DNA of 64,000 bases from Ferrovibrio sp046297595 (GTDB lineage: Bacteria; Pseudomonadota; Alphaproteobacteria; Ferrovibrionales; Ferrovibrionaceae): NCBI RefSeq assembly GCF_046297595.1, contig NZ_JBKBHT010000002.1, forward strand, positions 558,001-622,000, read 5' to 3'. Below the pieces are notes generated by a model. The model saw only the letters and a program-made list of their open reading frames with translations, was not told the DNA's origin and ran no database searches. Below, in pieces: positions 1-8,867 of the stretch (its first letter is position 1; each line of letters begins with the position of its first letter). A program made the translations under genes and the position numbers.

Positions 1-1
1 C

Positions 2-724
2 AACCTGCGCCCCGATGCGGTGGTGTTCCTGCCCGGCGATGCCGTGCTGGTGATCGATTCCAAGGCCTCCAAGCTGCTGCTTGACCATGCCGAGGCCGAG
101 GACGAGGCGGCCGAGGCCGTCGCGCTGACGCAACTGGCCCAGCGCATGGCGACCCATCTGCGTGCGCTCAGCGCCAAGGATTACGGCAATGCCGTGCTCG
201 CCACCTACAAGGAGCTGAAGCGCGGCGGCAGCCTGCGCCGCAGCATGATCGCCATGATGCTGCCCAACGATGCCGCAGTGGAAAAACTGCGCCGGGCCGA
301 TCCCGATTTCGAGCGGCGCGCCGCCGAGGTCGATATCGTGGTGACCGGGCCTTCGGCGCTGGCTGCGATCATCGCCGTGTCGCGCCTGCAGATCGATGGC
401 GGCCGGCAGGCGGAGAATCTGGAAAAGATCGTCGAGGCGGTCGGCAATCTGGTGGAGTCCACTGCCACCGCGCTCTCGCTTGCCGATAAAGTGGGTCGTG
501 GCCTGCAGCAAGCCACCGAACAGTTCGACGCCTTCAGCCGTTCGGTCAATGCACGCCTGCTGCCGCGCATCCGCCGCCTGGGCCAGCTTGGCATCCGTTC
601 GTCGAAAACGCCGGCGGCCCTGCCCAGCTTCCAGGTCAGCGTGCAGCGCACCGATGTGATCGAGGCCGATGCCGAGGACGTCACACCGCAACTGCCCGGC
701 CTGAATAACGGGGACGGCAAATGA
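2..724 (+). CDS. rmuC: RmuC family DNA recombination protein, 3' part
   Basis: This is the C-terminal 240 residues of an RmuC-family protein, and the 5' end lies outside the window. RmuC proteins are coiled-coil proteins with a PD-(D/E)XK-like nuclease core that limit inversion at short inverted repeats. The visible core opens with LRPDAVVFLPG and LVIDSKAS, the family's conserved strand around the catalytic Asp/Lys. MATHLRALSAKDYG and later helical segments follow. The reading frame is open from base 2. A GTG at 20 is only an internal codon and is not a start. The stop overlaps exoD by ATGA, so the two are probably co-translated. Assignment to the family is good; the missing N-terminal coiled coil cannot be checked. 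Confidence 0.8.
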   Translation, partial: NLRPDAVVFLPGDAVLVIDSKASKLLLDHAEAEDEAAEAVALTQLAQRMATHLRALSAKDYGNAVLATYKELKRGGSLRRSMIAMMLPNDAAVEKLRRADPDFERRAAEVDIVVTGPSALAAIIAVSRLQIDGGRQAENLEKIVEAVGNLVESTATALSLADKVGRGLQQATEQFDAFSRSVNARLLPRIRRLGQLGIRSSKTPAALPSFQVSVQRTDVIEADAEDVTPQLPGLNNGDGK

Positions 725-1365
725 CAACTCTTCCCGTCTTCAATGGCGAGAACGGCAACGGCGAAACGCCGCGCAAGGTGAGCGAGATCATTGCCGCGCT
801 CTGTGCCGGCGACCCCGAGGATCGCATCACGCTGCATGATCTGATCCATGCCTTCGGCCTGCGTGCCTTCGGCCTTGCTATCCTCGTCTTCGCTCTGCCG
901 AACGGAATCCCCGCGCCGATCGCACCGGGCCTGTCAGCCGTGCTGGGTGCGCCTTTGCTGTTGTTGGCGGCGCAGATGCTGTTCGGCCTGGATCATCCAT
1001 GGTTCCCGCAAAGTTGGGGCGAGCGCAGCTATCGCCGCGCGGATGTGGCCAAACTGCTGCGCCCCGCAATTCCAGTTCTGGAAAAAATCGAGCGCTACGT
1101 GAAGCCGCGTCATGCCCGCCTCACGGGCCAGCGCGGTCGGCGGCTGATCGGCGGCATCGTCTTGTGGAACGCGCTGCTGCTCTCGCTGCCGATTCCGTTC
1201 GGCAACCTGCTGCCGGCCTGGGCGATCATACTGGCTGCCTTCGGCCAGGTGGAGCGTGACGGCGTGCTGGTGATTGCCAGCCTGGGCGCCAGCGTGGTGG
1301 CCACGGGCTGGGTCTGGTTCCTGGTCGACACCAGCGTCTCGATCCTGCAATGGATATTCGGATGA
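721..1365 (+). CDS. exoD: ExoD family exopolysaccharide synthesis protein
   Basis: This is a 214-residue inner-membrane protein of the ExoD family, named for a Sinorhizobium exopolysaccharide locus. The biochemical role is unknown. It has a soluble N-terminus of about 50 residues and then hydrophobic segments around residues 48-85, 140-165 and 175-210. The family's conserved stretch GIPAPIAPGLSAVLGAPLLLL lies in the first segment, and LSLPIPFGNLLPAWAI lies in the third. Its start ATG overlaps the rmuC stop and its own stop overlaps the next gene by ATGA, so it belongs to a compact operon. No polysaccharide genes are nearby, so a direct role in exopolysaccharide is not supported by context. 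Confidence 0.82.
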   Translation: MTTLPVFNGENGNGETPRKVSEIIAALCAGDPEDRITLHDLIHAFGLRAFGLAILVFALPNGIPAPIAPGLSAVLGAPLLLLAAQMLFGLDHPWFPQSWGERSYRRADVAKLLRPAIPVLEKIERYVKPRHARLTGQRGRRLIGGIVLWNALLLSLPIPFGNLLPAWAIILAAFGQVERDGVLVIASLGASVVATGWVWFLVDTSVSILQWIFG

Positions 1366-1781
1366 CGGCCGAGGAGATCATCGCCGCCCTTGGCCTGCAG
1401 CCGCATCCCGAAGGTGGTCATTACGTCGAAACCTTCCGCGACGCGCCCGGCCCCGACGGACGCAGCCGCTCGACGGCGATCTATTTCCTGCTCCGCGCTG
1501 GCGAGCGCTCGCACTGGCATCGCGTGGATGCCGTCGAGATCTGGCATTTCCATGCCGGTGCGCCGCTGCGTTTGAGTATCGTCGAGACGGCGGGAAAACC
1601 TGTGCAGCAGATCACCCTGGGCCATGGTGTGATCGAAGGCCACCGGCCGCAGGGCATCGTGCCACCGCATCACTGGCAGGCGGCTGAAACGCTTGGCACA
1701 TGGACGCTGGTCGGCTGCACCGTCGCGCCCGGCTTCGATTTCGCCGGCTTCGAACTCGCCCCGCCGGGCTGGAGTCCCTGA
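1362..1781 (+). CDS. Cupin superfamily protein (DUF985)
   Basis: This is a small single-domain cupin of about 139 residues. It carries the DUF985 hallmark PHPEGGHYVETFR near the N-terminus and a metal-type cupin strand SHWHRVDAVEIWHFH, followed by PPHHWQ. His residues in the second motif are the likely metal ligands. Function in this family is not established; sugar isomerase-like or epimerase-like chemistry has been suggested for related cupins. I chose the ATG at 1362 because it gives the same ATGA overlap with exoD that exoD has with rmuC. An in-frame ATG at 1350 would overlap more deeply. It sits 1 base before the GNAT gene. Confidence 0.8.
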   Translation: MTAEEIIAALGLQPHPEGGHYVETFRDAPGPDGRSRSTAIYFLLRAGERSHWHRVDAVEIWHFHAGAPLRLSIVETAGKPVQQITLGHGVIEGHRPQGIVPPHHWQAAETLGTWTLVGCTVAPGFDFAGFELAPPGWSP

Positions 1782-1782
1782 C

Positions 1783-2274
1783 ATGGCGGTGCTGATCCGG
1801 AATGCCGTTGCCAGCGACATTTCCGCCGTCAGTGCCCTGCTGATAGAGACCTGGCACGATACTTACGATGCCCTGCTGGGTCGCGATAAGGTCGACGAGA
1901 TCACACGGCTTTGGCATGCACCTGCCGTGCTGCAACAGCAATTGCAGCAACGCGGGACATGCTTTCTGGTTGCCGAATCTGACCGCGAGATTATGGGCCA
2001 TGCATTCGCCCAGGCTTGGAACCTGCCGATTCTGAATATTGCCCGGTTATATGTCAGGCCGGACTGGCAACGCCAGGGCATCGGTAATCGTTTTCTCGAC
2101 AGACTGATCGCCCTGCACCCGGCTGCGGATAAACTCTGCCTGTCGGTAGAGAAGGGCAATATCAAGGCCGTGGCATTCTATTTGCGACAAGGCTTCAGCA
2201 TCGTCGATGAAACGACGGAAGACGGATCTGAGATCCTTCTGATGGAAAAGCCGCTGCCGCAGCAGGCAGTCTAG
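1783..2274 (+). CDS. GNAT family N-acetyltransferase
   Basis: This is a 163-residue GNAT acyltransferase. It transfers an acetyl group from acetyl-CoA to an unidentified amine. Evidence is the N-terminal strand VLIRNAVASDISAV, the acetyl-CoA loop VRPDWQRQGIGNRFLD (Q/RxxGxG/A type) and the C-terminal NIKAVAFYLRQGF motif. The ATG at 1783 has GGAG eight bases upstream and lies just after the cupin stop. Longer in-frame starts would run over that gene. Base composition is a little lower in GC than its neighbours. It ends four bases inside the 3' end of the convergent AraC gene. The substrate cannot be inferred. Confidence 0.83.
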   Translation: MAVLIRNAVASDISAVSALLIETWHDTYDALLGRDKVDEITRLWHAPAVLQQQLQQRGTCFLVAESDREIMGHAFAQAWNLPILNIARLYVRPDWQRQGIGNRFLDRLIALHPAADKLCLSVEKGNIKAVAFYLRQGFSIVDETTEDGSEILLMEKPLPQQAV

Positions 2275-3044
2275 GCCCTCTTGAAATACTTCCCCGGCGT
2301 GGTGCCGAGGCATTTGCGGAACATCGCGGTGAAGGCGGCCGGCGAGGCATAGCCCAGATCGGCCGCCACCAGGGCCACCGGTTTGCCGCTGCTGAGCTGC
2401 GCCAGCGCCTCGGCCAGACGCGCCTGCTGGCGCCAGGCCGTGAAACCCATGCCGGTTTCGCGCTGGAACAGCCGGGCCAAGCTGCGGCTGCTCAGGCCCG
2501 CTTCCGCCGCGCAGCTTTCGATATCGGTATTCCCGCCAGGATTATTCAGCAGACGCCGGCACACAGTCAGCAGGCGAGGTTCCTGTGGCATGGGCAGATG
2601 CAGCGGCAGGGCCGGCACGGCGCGCAGTTCATGCAGCAGCAGTTTGGCGATGGCCTCGCCGCGGCTGCCGCGCGGATATTCCACGGGCTCTCCCATCGCG
2701 GCGAGGATCAGGGCGCGCAGCAGCGGCGAGACGTCGATCACCTGGCAGTCGCGCGGCAGATGCCGCGCGGCACGTGGCGCGATGTAGAGCGTACGCATCG
2801 CCACCGCGCCGCTCATGTGAATCTCGTGTTCGGTCTGCGGCGGAATCCACAGGGCGCATTGCGGCGGCACCACCCATGTTCCCTGCGTCGTGCCGATCCG
2901 CATCACGCCCCGCGTGGCATAAAGCAACTGCCCGCGTTCATGCCGGTGCGGCGGGATATGTTGGCCGGCGGGAAAATCCTTCGGCATCGCTGCCACCGGG
3001 GTGGCGATGCGCTGGTAATCCTCGGCATTGGTGCTGCGTGGCAT
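2271..3044 (-). CDS. AraC family transcriptional regulator with cupin sensor domain
   Basis: This is a 257-residue DNA-binding regulator. The N-terminal half is an AraC-type cupin with PPHRHERGQLLYATRG and CALWIPPQTEHEI. The C-terminal 100 residues carry two helix-turn-helix units, SCAAEAGLSSRSLARLFQRE and VAADLGYASPAAFTAMFRK, ending in the usual GTTPGKYF. The ATG at 3044 begins just before the conserved cupin region; upstream in-frame codons would extend into the 89-bp gap shared with the divergently transcribed MFS gene. That divergent arrangement suggests it regulates the MFS transporter at 3134. This is inference, and no operator was identified. Confidence 0.88.
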   Translation of the reverse strand: MPRSTNAEDYQRIATPVAAMPKDFPAGQHIPPHRHERGQLLYATRGVMRIGTTQGTWVVPPQCALWIPPQTEHEIHMSGAVAMRTLYIAPRAARHLPRDCQVIDVSPLLRALILAAMGEPVEYPRGSRGEAIAKLLLHELRAVPALPLHLPMPQEPRLLTVCRRLLNNPGGNTDIESCAAEAGLSSRSLARLFQRETGMGFTAWRQQARLAEALAQLSSGKPVALVAADLGYASPAAFTAMFRKCLGTTPGKYFKRA

Positions 3045-3133
3045 GTCCGAATCTCGATAGAAACAGGCAGGACGACGATTATCAGACAGCTCTATCCTGC
3101 CACCTGCAATCATTTTCTTCCGGGTTTCCATCC

Positions 3134-4363
3134 ATGCCGTTCTCCCGCCGCGTCATCGGCTTCGTCAATCTCGCCCATCTGATCGACCACAAGTTCATGC
3201 TGATCTTTCCCACCGCCGTGCTGGCGATGGAGGCGGATTTCGGCCGCTCCTATGGCGAATTGCTGGCGCTGTCGCTGGGTGGCTTCATCGCCTTCGGCGC
3301 CGGGTCGATCCCGGCCGGCTGGCTGGGCGACCGCTGGAGCCGCCGGCACATGCTGGGCGTCTTTTTCATCGGCATCGGCGCCGCCGCGATCCTGGCCGGT
3401 CTGAGCCAGTCACTGTGGTTCCTTGCCGTCGGGTTGACCCTGATCGGGCTGTTCGGGGCAATCTACCATCCGGTCGGCACAGCCATGCTCACCGCCCATG
3501 CCGCGGCTTTGGGGCCGCAGATGATGGGGCGCGAGATCGGGCTGAACGGTGTGTGGGGCAATATCGGCGTGGCCATTGCGGCCCTGGTCACCGGCGCCAT
3601 CGCGCAATATGCCGGCTGGCGTGCCGCCTTCATCCTGCCGGGCATCGTGGTGACCGTGATCGGCATCGTCTACCTGATGCTGGTGCCCGAACATGCCTCG
3701 CCGCCGCGCAAGGGCGGCCAGCCACAGCCCCGTGTGCCGCGCGCCGTGGCGATCCGCGCCTTCGCCGTGCTGGCGCTGGTGGGGATCAGTGGCGGCGTGG
3801 TGTTCAACGCCGCCACCATCGCCCTGCCCAAGCTGTTCGCCGAGCGTCTGCTCGATCTGATCGCCTCGCCGGTCGGCATCAGCCTAGTGGTCAGCGCCGT
3901 CTATCTCGCCGGCGCGCTGGCGCAGCTGCTCATCGGCCGCCTGGTGGACCGTTTCACGCTGAAGCAGATTTTCGTGCCGGTGGCCTTTCTGCAGGCGCCC
4001 TGCCTGTTCCTGGCCGGATGGCTGGGGAATGCCTGGCTGCTGCTGCCCTGCCTGGGCGTCATGTTTGCGATTTTCGGCCAGGTGACGATCAACGATGCCA
4101 TGGTGGCGAAATACACCTCCGACGCATGGCGAGCGCGGGCCTATTCGCTGCGCTACCTGCTGTCCTTCGGCGCCAGCGCCACCGCCGTGCCGTTGATCGC
4201 GCTGGTGCATGATCGCGGCGGCGGCTTCCCGATGCTGTTCGCCATCCTGGCCGTGCTGGGCTTCAGCATTTTCCTCGCGGCGCTAGCCTTCCCCGGCTAC
4301 TCAGGTGAAGACGGCCACCGCGAGGATGCCGGTTCAACGTCGCCGCAGGTCGCCCGTGCCTAG
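3134..4363 (+). CDS. MFS transporter, Fsr-like
   Basis: This is a 409-residue major facilitator protein with about 12 hydrophobic segments. The cytoplasmic loop between helices 2 and 3 reads GWLGDRWSRRHMLG, the MFS signature. Later comes GLFGAIYHPVGTAM, which resembles the helix 4 region of fosmidomycin-resistance-type (Fsr) transporters. The ATG at 3134 directly precedes the first cytoplasmic and TM segment; the same frame is open far upstream over the AraC gene, but that part has no membrane character. It is divergent from the AraC regulator at 2271, probably its controller. Its last 30 bases overlap the convergent YddG-like gene. Substrate is unknown, and a drug or metabolite efflux role is plausible. 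Confidence 0.85.
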   Translation: MPFSRRVIGFVNLAHLIDHKFMLIFPTAVLAMEADFGRSYGELLALSLGGFIAFGAGSIPAGWLGDRWSRRHMLGVFFIGIGAAAILAGLSQSLWFLAVGLTLIGLFGAIYHPVGTAMLTAHAAALGPQMMGREIGLNGVWGNIGVAIAALVTGAIAQYAGWRAAFILPGIVVTVIGIVYLMLVPEHASPPRKGGQPQPRVPRAVAIRAFAVLALVGISGGVVFNAATIALPKLFAERLLDLIASPVGISLVVSAVYLAGALAQLLIGRLVDRFTLKQIFVPVAFLQAPCLFLAGWLGNAWLLLPCLGVMFAIFGQVTINDAMVAKYTSDAWRARAYSLRYLLSFGASATAVPLIALVHDRGGGFPMLFAILAVLGFSIFLAALAFPGYSGEDGHREDAGSTSPQVARA

Positions 4364-5230
4364 AACGGCGCCGCCGACGATCAGCGCACAGGCCAGCAGA
4401 ACGGGCAGGGTGAGTTCGCCCTGGCCGAACACGATCAGCAACAGGGTAGAGAGCAGCGGCGCTGCGTAAGCCATGGTGCCCAGCGCGCGCACGTCGCCAC
4501 GCTTCATGCCGTGGTCCCAGCAGAAGAAGGCCAGGCCAACTGGCCCAAGCCCCAGCGCAATGATCGCCGCCCATTCGCCGGTGGAGGCCGGCAGGCCGGT
4601 GCTCTCGAAGGCGAAGTGCCCCAGCCAGGAGAGCAACGCCGTGGCGGCGCAGAAGGCGCCCACGGCATCGGTCGGCACCGTGGCGAAACGGCGGCTCAGT
4701 ACGGAATAGCCCGACCATGTGAAGGCGCAGGCAAAGGCGGCGGCATAGCCGGCCGCGTAACGCCAGTCGAAGCCGAGTTCACCCTTGCCGGCGATCAGGA
4801 TCACCGTGCCGCCTAAGCCCAGTGCCGCGCCGGCCAGATGGAACCAGCGCAGCTTCTCGCCCGGCAGCAAGGCCGAGAACAGCACGATCAGCAAAGGCCA
4901 GAGATAGTTGATCAGGCTGGCTTCCAGCGGCGGCGCCAGCTTGAGCGCGAGGAAATACAGCGCGTGGTAGCCGAACAGGCCGAACACGCCCAGCACCCAG
5001 GCAGCCGGGCTCAGGCTGAAATGCTTCAGCACGCCCCGGATGCCGTCGCCGCGCAGCAGCCACAGCACGATGGCGGCGAGGGTCGAGAGAGTGAAGGTCA
5101 TGGCGGTGAGTTGCAGGGCCGGCACGCTGGGAGTCAGTGTGGTGAACAGGGCCAGCGAGGCCCAGAGCCAGATGGCGATGGTGCCGATCAGGGTGGCGCG
5201 CAGGCGCGCGGCGGCGGGAGTAGCGGTCAT
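4334..5230 (-). CDS. DMT superfamily exporter, YddG-like (EamA)
   Basis: This is a 298-residue transporter with ten predicted TM helices arranged as two EamA repeats. It matches the aromatic amino acid exporter YddG in several places: ATLIGTIAIWLWAS at the first helix, INYLWPLLIVLFSALL in helix 4, and ALGTMAYAAPLLSTLLL in the second repeat. Export of aromatic or other amino acids is therefore likely, but not shown. The ATG at 5230 is followed immediately by the first helix. A longer form would start at 5281, but its extra 17 residues are not membrane-like. It is convergent with the MFS gene and shares 30 bp with it. Confidence 0.82.
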   Translation of the reverse strand: MTATPAAARLRATLIGTIAIWLWASLALFTTLTPSVPALQLTAMTFTLSTLAAIVLWLLRGDGIRGVLKHFSLSPAAWVLGVFGLFGYHALYFLALKLAPPLEASLINYLWPLLIVLFSALLPGEKLRWFHLAGAALGLGGTVILIAGKGELGFDWRYAAGYAAAFACAFTWSGYSVLSRRFATVPTDAVGAFCAATALLSWLGHFAFESTGLPASTGEWAAIIALGLGPVGLAFFCWDHGMKRGDVRALGTMAYAAPLLSTLLLIVFGQGELTLPVLLACALIVGGAVLGTGDLRRR

Positions 5231-5388
5231 GATGATTTGGAATCCGGAATGAAAGGCGGGACGCAATGACGCGTGGCGCATCGCGCAAAGGCTGTTTTCG
5301 ATTGAAGGCCGCTACCGGGAGGCCGAGTTTTAAGGAAAACCGCCAATCAGATCAAGTTGGCAGATCAAGCTGGCAGAAAACCGTCCGG

Positions 5389-5886
5389 TCAGACTGAGCG
5401 GGCGGCGTCCAGGCGATAGAACAGGGGCGACTGCTCGCTTTCCAGCAGGCGGAGCGTGCCGCGCACCAGCACCGGCTGGTCGGCATAGGCCACCGGCTCG
5501 GCGGCCTTCACCGCCACGATGCGGCTGAGGTCGCCCATCATGCAGCTCGAGCAATGGAACTGCAGGGCGCCGAGCAGGAATTCCTTGTGGGTCTTGCCGT
5601 CACGGAACGGCATCATGTAGCCGCTGATGACCACGTCCTGGCCGTCCAGGCCCTGCAGGGCGGCGGGGAAGCGGCTGATCATGCCATCCTGGAACTTGCT
5701 TTCGCCGGCCTGGGCCAGCAGGTCCCAGTCCAGGGCACCGTTCACGCCGGGAGCAGGCTGCCGCAGATGGGCCAGAACGCCGCCCTGGGCCGGTTCGATG
5801 GAAATGGCGGCGGCATCGCCGGCCGCGCAGGCAAAGCCGGCGGCGGCGGAGAGTGTGACGCTGGACAGGAACTGGCGGCGCAGCAT
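5389..5886 (-). CDS. DUF3299 domain protein with Tat-like signal peptide
   Basis: This 165-residue protein is predicted to be exported. It begins MLRRQFLSS followed by a hydrophobic stretch and an AxA site near residue 27, which resembles a Tat or Sec signal. The mature part contains GLDGQDVVISGYMMPFRDG and the motif CSSCMMGD, which are typical of DUF3299. The paired Cys could bind metal, and function is unknown. I chose the ATG at 5886 because GAGG lies seven bases upstream; a TTG at 5901 is less likely. A 158-bp gap separates it from the YddG-like gene, and I see no clear terminator there. Confidence 0.75.
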   Translation of the reverse strand: MLRRQFLSSVTLSAAAGFACAAGDAAAISIEPAQGGVLAHLRQPAPGVNGALDWDLLAQAGESKFQDGMISRFPAALQGLDGQDVVISGYMMPFRDGKTHKEFLLGALQFHCSSCMMGDLSRIVAVKAAEPVAYADQPVLVRGTLRLLESEQSPLFYRLDAARSV

Positions 5887-6075
5887 GGTTACCCTCGTCA
5901 AGGCGATGATTGTTACAATATACGCTTGCAGGCGGTCGATTCAAGCCGGTTGCGGGGCGGCATGGGGACGATTTTGGCTAGCCCCATAATACGGTTTTGT
6001 GAAGGCAATCGTCTCTGCACCCTTGCCGGAAAGGTCAGGTGACGGATCGTCGGCCTGAGCGTATAAGCCGGTGCG

Positions 6076-7308
6076 ATGGTTGCTGCTTCTCCCCATCCCG
6101 AATCCCTTCTGAAGGCCGGCAATGGCTGGCCGCTGGTCGGTGCGTTGTCGTTTGCCCAGCTCGTCTCCTGGGGTTCAATCTACTACGCCTTTTCGCTCTT
6201 CGTTGTGCCGATGGAGACCGATCTGGGCTGGAGCCGCACGGCGCTGAACGGTGCCCTGTCGCTGGGCCTGCTCACGGCCGGCCTGGTCGCCTATCCGGTC
6301 GGCAAGCTGATCGACGCGCGCGGCGGCCGGGTGCTGATGAGCGCCGGTTCGCTGCTGGCCTCTCTGCTGTTCGTGGCTTGGGCCTATGTCGACCACGTGG
6401 CGGCCTTCTATGTGATCTGGTTCGGGCTGGGCGTATGCATGGCGCTCACGCTCTACGAACCGGTCTTCGTGGTGCTGACGCGGCTCTTCCCCGAGAATTA
6501 CCGCTTCCGCATCACCATGCTCACGTTGGTCGGCGGTTTCGCCTCCACGGCTTTCATCCCGCTCACCGCATGGTGGATCGAGGTTCTTGGCTGGCGCGAC
6601 GCATTGCTGGCACTGGCGGCATGCAACCTGCTTTATTGCCTGCCCGTGCATGCCCTGATGCTGCGCGACAAAGCCGGTGGCGCCACCCAGGCCGAAACTG
6701 TTCCCGCCTCGGGCGCTGACAGCCCGATGCGCCGCGCCCTGCGTCACCCGGTCTTCTGGGGCCTGGTGGTCTGCTTCACCTTCTACTACGCGACCTTCTC
6801 GGCGCTTACCTTCCATTTCATCCCGATGTTCGACGAGCGCGGTTTTTCGCTCAGCCTCGCCGTCGGCGTGATCGCCGTGATCGGCCCGGCCCAGGTGGCC
6901 GGCCGCATCATCCTGCTGCTGTTCGGCCGCCGGCTCACGGCGGCCACCACCGGCCGCATCATCGTGCTGATGTTCCCGGCCAGTGTCGCCCTGCTGGTCC
7001 TGTTCCCCGGTTCGGTGGCCGCCCTGTTCGCCTTCGCTGCGATCTATGGCTGCGCCAATGGCATCATGACCATCGTGCGCGGCACGGCAGTGCCAGACCT
7101 GTTATGGCGCGAGGGTTATGGCGCAATCAGCGGCGCACTCACCCTGCCGGCCAATATCGCCAAGGCGCTGGCGCCATCCATCGCCGCCTTTGTATGGGCC
7201 TTCTTCGGCAATTACGGGCCGGTGCTCTGGGTGATCATGGCCGGCGCGCTGGTTTCGGCCGCCGGCTTCTGGTTCGCGGCGGCAAAAAGCAAAACGCCCG
7301 CCGGATGA
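6076..7308 (+). CDS. MFS transporter (monocarboxylate/OFA-like)
   Basis: This is a 410-residue major facilitator protein with about 12 TM helices. It opens with SFAQLVSWGSIYYAFSLFVVPM, has the GKLIDARGGRVLM loop of the MFS signature between helices 2 and 3, and a central cytoplasmic loop around residues 195-220. The arrangement resembles the monocarboxylate/oxalate-formate (OFA) branch, but the substrate is not determinable. The gene stands alone. The stop codon sits in the loop of a GC-rich hairpin (7295-7319), which probably also ends its transcript. A 189-bp gap precedes it, and the ribosome site is weak. Confidence 0.82.
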   Translation: MVAASPHPESLLKAGNGWPLVGALSFAQLVSWGSIYYAFSLFVVPMETDLGWSRTALNGALSLGLLTAGLVAYPVGKLIDARGGRVLMSAGSLLASLLFVAWAYVDHVAAFYVIWFGLGVCMALTLYEPVFVVLTRLFPENYRFRITMLTLVGGFASTAFIPLTAWWIEVLGWRDALLALAACNLLYCLPVHALMLRDKAGGATQAETVPASGADSPMRRALRHPVFWGLVVCFTFYYATFSALTFHFIPMFDERGFSLSLAVGVIAVIGPAQVAGRIILLLFGRRLTAATTGRIIVLMFPASVALLVLFPGSVAALFAFAAIYGCANGIMTIVRGTAVPDLLWREGYGAISGALTLPANIAKALAPSIAAFVWAFFGNYGPVLWVIMAGALVSAAGFWFAAAKSKTPAG

Positions 7309-7319
7309 ACCGGCGGGCG
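7282..7319 (-). terminator. Intrinsic terminator of speD-speE
   Basis: A perfect 10-bp GC stem (7295-7304 with 7310-7319) has a 5-base loop that contains the TGA stop of the plus-strand MFS gene. On the minus strand the stem is followed by TTTTGCTTTTT, so it is a good intrinsic terminator for speE, whose stop is 40 bases upstream. On the plus strand there is no U-tract. Confidence 0.75.
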
Positions 7320-7359
7320 CGTTAAGTCGGAAGTCGCTTCTGCTTCTGTAAATCGTGGC

Positions 7360-8241
7360 TCAGCGCTTCTTTTTCGTCGTGGCTTTCTTCGGCGCCGGCA
7401 GCAGGCGCTGGACGAAGCTGGGCAGGGCGAAAGCGCCGAAATGGATTTCCGGATTGTAGTAGCGCAGCGCCGGCAGCTTCGCCTTGTCGAAACGGGCGAA
7501 GATGTTGCGTGGATCCTCGTCGGTGATGTCGCGGTCGCTGGCCCAGGTCAGCGACATGAAGCCGCAGACATAGGTCGGCACCACGGCCAGATAAGTGCCC
7601 GAATGGGCCCAGATCTTCTGGAACAGCTTGATGGCGTCGGTCAGTTCCGGGCCCTGCATATGCGGCACGCCGTTCTGCGCCACGAGAATAGCACCCGGCT
7701 TCATCACCCGGCGGCAATTGTCGTAGAAGGCCTTGCTGAACAGCACGGTGGCAGGGCCGACCGGATCGGGCCGGTCGACGATCACCAGGTCGTAGCGATC
7801 CTTCGTGCTGGCCACATAGGCCGCGCCGTCGCCGACGATCAGGTTTGTGCGCTTGTCGCCGAAGGCCTTGCCGCAGATTTTCGGCAGGTATTTCTTCGCC
7901 ACCTCGATCACCATGCCGTCGATCTCGACCATGGTGACGCGCTTGATCGACTTGTGCTTCAGCACTTCCTCGAGGATGCCGCCATCGCCGCCGCCGACGA
8001 TCAGCACCGATTCCACCTTGCCATGGGCCAGGATCGGCAGATGCGTCAGCATCTCGTGATAGACGAATTCATCGCCCTCGGTGCATTGCACGACGCCGTC
8101 GAGCGCGAGCATGCGGCCGAAACGGCCGCTCTCGAACACCTTCACCTTCTGGTATTTCGACTTGCCCTCGAACAGGACCTTCTTGATCTCGTGGCTCTGC
8201 CGGAAACCGGCATAAAGCGTTTCATTGAACCACGTGGTCAC
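7360..8241 (-). CDS. speE: Polyamine aminopropyltransferase (spermidine synthase)
   Basis: This 293-residue enzyme transfers aminopropyl from decarboxylated AdoMet to putrescine, giving spermidine. The N-terminal beta-domain includes WFNETLYAGFRQSHEIK. The Rossmann core shows VLIVGGGDGG, VTMVEIDGMVIEVAKKY and IVGDGAAYV, and the catalytic loop DRPDPVGPA keeps both acidic residues (usual form DSTDPVGPA). The start is a GTG that overlaps the speD stop by GTGA; the longer frame upstream is out-of-frame speD sequence. The C-terminus ends in a lysine-rich tail, KKATTKKKR. It forms a two-gene operon with speD, so both dcAdoMet production and use are coupled. Confidence 0.92.
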   Translation of the reverse strand: MTTWFNETLYAGFRQSHEIKKVLFEGKSKYQKVKVFESGRFGRMLALDGVVQCTEGDEFVYHEMLTHLPILAHGKVESVLIVGGGDGGILEEVLKHKSIKRVTMVEIDGMVIEVAKKYLPKICGKAFGDKRTNLIVGDGAAYVASTKDRYDLVIVDRPDPVGPATVLFSKAFYDNCRRVMKPGAILVAQNGVPHMQGPELTDAIKLFQKIWAHSGTYLAVVPTYVCGFMSLTWASDRDITDEDPRNIFARFDKAKLPALRYYNPEIHFGAFALPSFVQRLLPAPKKATTKKKR

Positions 8242-8675
8242 AGAATCAGTCCCCGCTTCATCTCGGTGCACTGGATGTTGTCGGGCAGGAAGGCGCGGCG
8301 CAGCACGGGAATCGCCTTCTGCGGCTGACAGTCGCCGCACACGAAGACGTCCAGCGCCGCATAGCCCTTTTCCGGCCAGGTGTGGATAGACATGTGGCTT
8401 TCCGCCAGCACGGCCACGCCGGAAATGCCGCCATTGGGCTCGAAATGATGCAGGTCGATGTTGAGCAGGGTCGCACCGATCTCGGACACCGCATCGGTCA
8501 GCGTCTGCTTGACCAGCGCGAGATTGTCGAGGTGCTTGCCACCCCACAGATCGATGATCAGATGCATGCCGGCGTAACGCACGCCGTCCTTGCAAATGAA
8601 ATGCTCGTCCGCCCCATTCGACTCCGGCAGGGCCGGAACTTCGTACAGGGCGGGCTTGGTTGCCTTCTTGGTCAT
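8238..8675 (-). CDS. speD: S-adenosylmethionine decarboxylase proenzyme
   Basis: This 145-residue proenzyme is of the short bacterial type. It self-cleaves at Glu92-Ser93 in the motif AESHMSIHTWPE, making a pyruvoyl group on Ser93 that decarboxylates AdoMet. The core H and C residues are also present (VFVCGDCQP). The ATG at 8675 has GGAG seven bases upstream; the frame stays open further upstream, but that sequence has no family features. The first 25 residues are an N-terminal extension compared with the usual form of about 120 residues. It is translationally coupled to speE by GTGA. The 300-bp leader upstream contains a hairpin (8843-8857) of unknown role. Confidence 0.92.
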   Translation of the reverse strand: MTKKATKPALYEVPALPESNGADEHFICKDGVRYAGMHLIIDLWGGKHLDNLALVKQTLTDAVSEIGATLLNIDLHHFEPNGGISGVAVLAESHMSIHTWPEKGYAALDVFVCGDCQPQKAIPVLRRAFLPDNIQCTEMKRGLIL

Positions 8676-8867
8676 GTCACTCTCCACCAAGGGGGAGCCG
8701 CGGACTGAAATCTGGCGGCTCAGGAAAAGGGTTGTCCGATTGGCAGAGAGACTGTTGGGAAAGCCCCGTGGTTCCGGCCGGCAAAACGTGGAATTGCCGG
8801 CGGCCATGCGCCACTTTCCAAACAGTCTCTGGAGGGGGGTATGGGGCCAAAGGCCCCCTGATGCAAG

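Noticed and set aside
2585..3133. In-frame extension of the MFS gene over the AraC gene, giving a 592-residue protein
   Set aside because: The extra 183 residues are Arg/Ala-rich, lack membrane character and are antisense to a well-supported AraC regulator. The MFS N-terminus starts naturally at 3134.
7295..7319. Terminator for the plus-strand MFS gene
   Set aside because: No U-run follows on the plus strand. It fits the minus-strand speE transcript better, although it may weakly act on both.
7441..8328. 295-residue open frame on the plus strand
   Set aside because: It is antisense to speE and has no family features.
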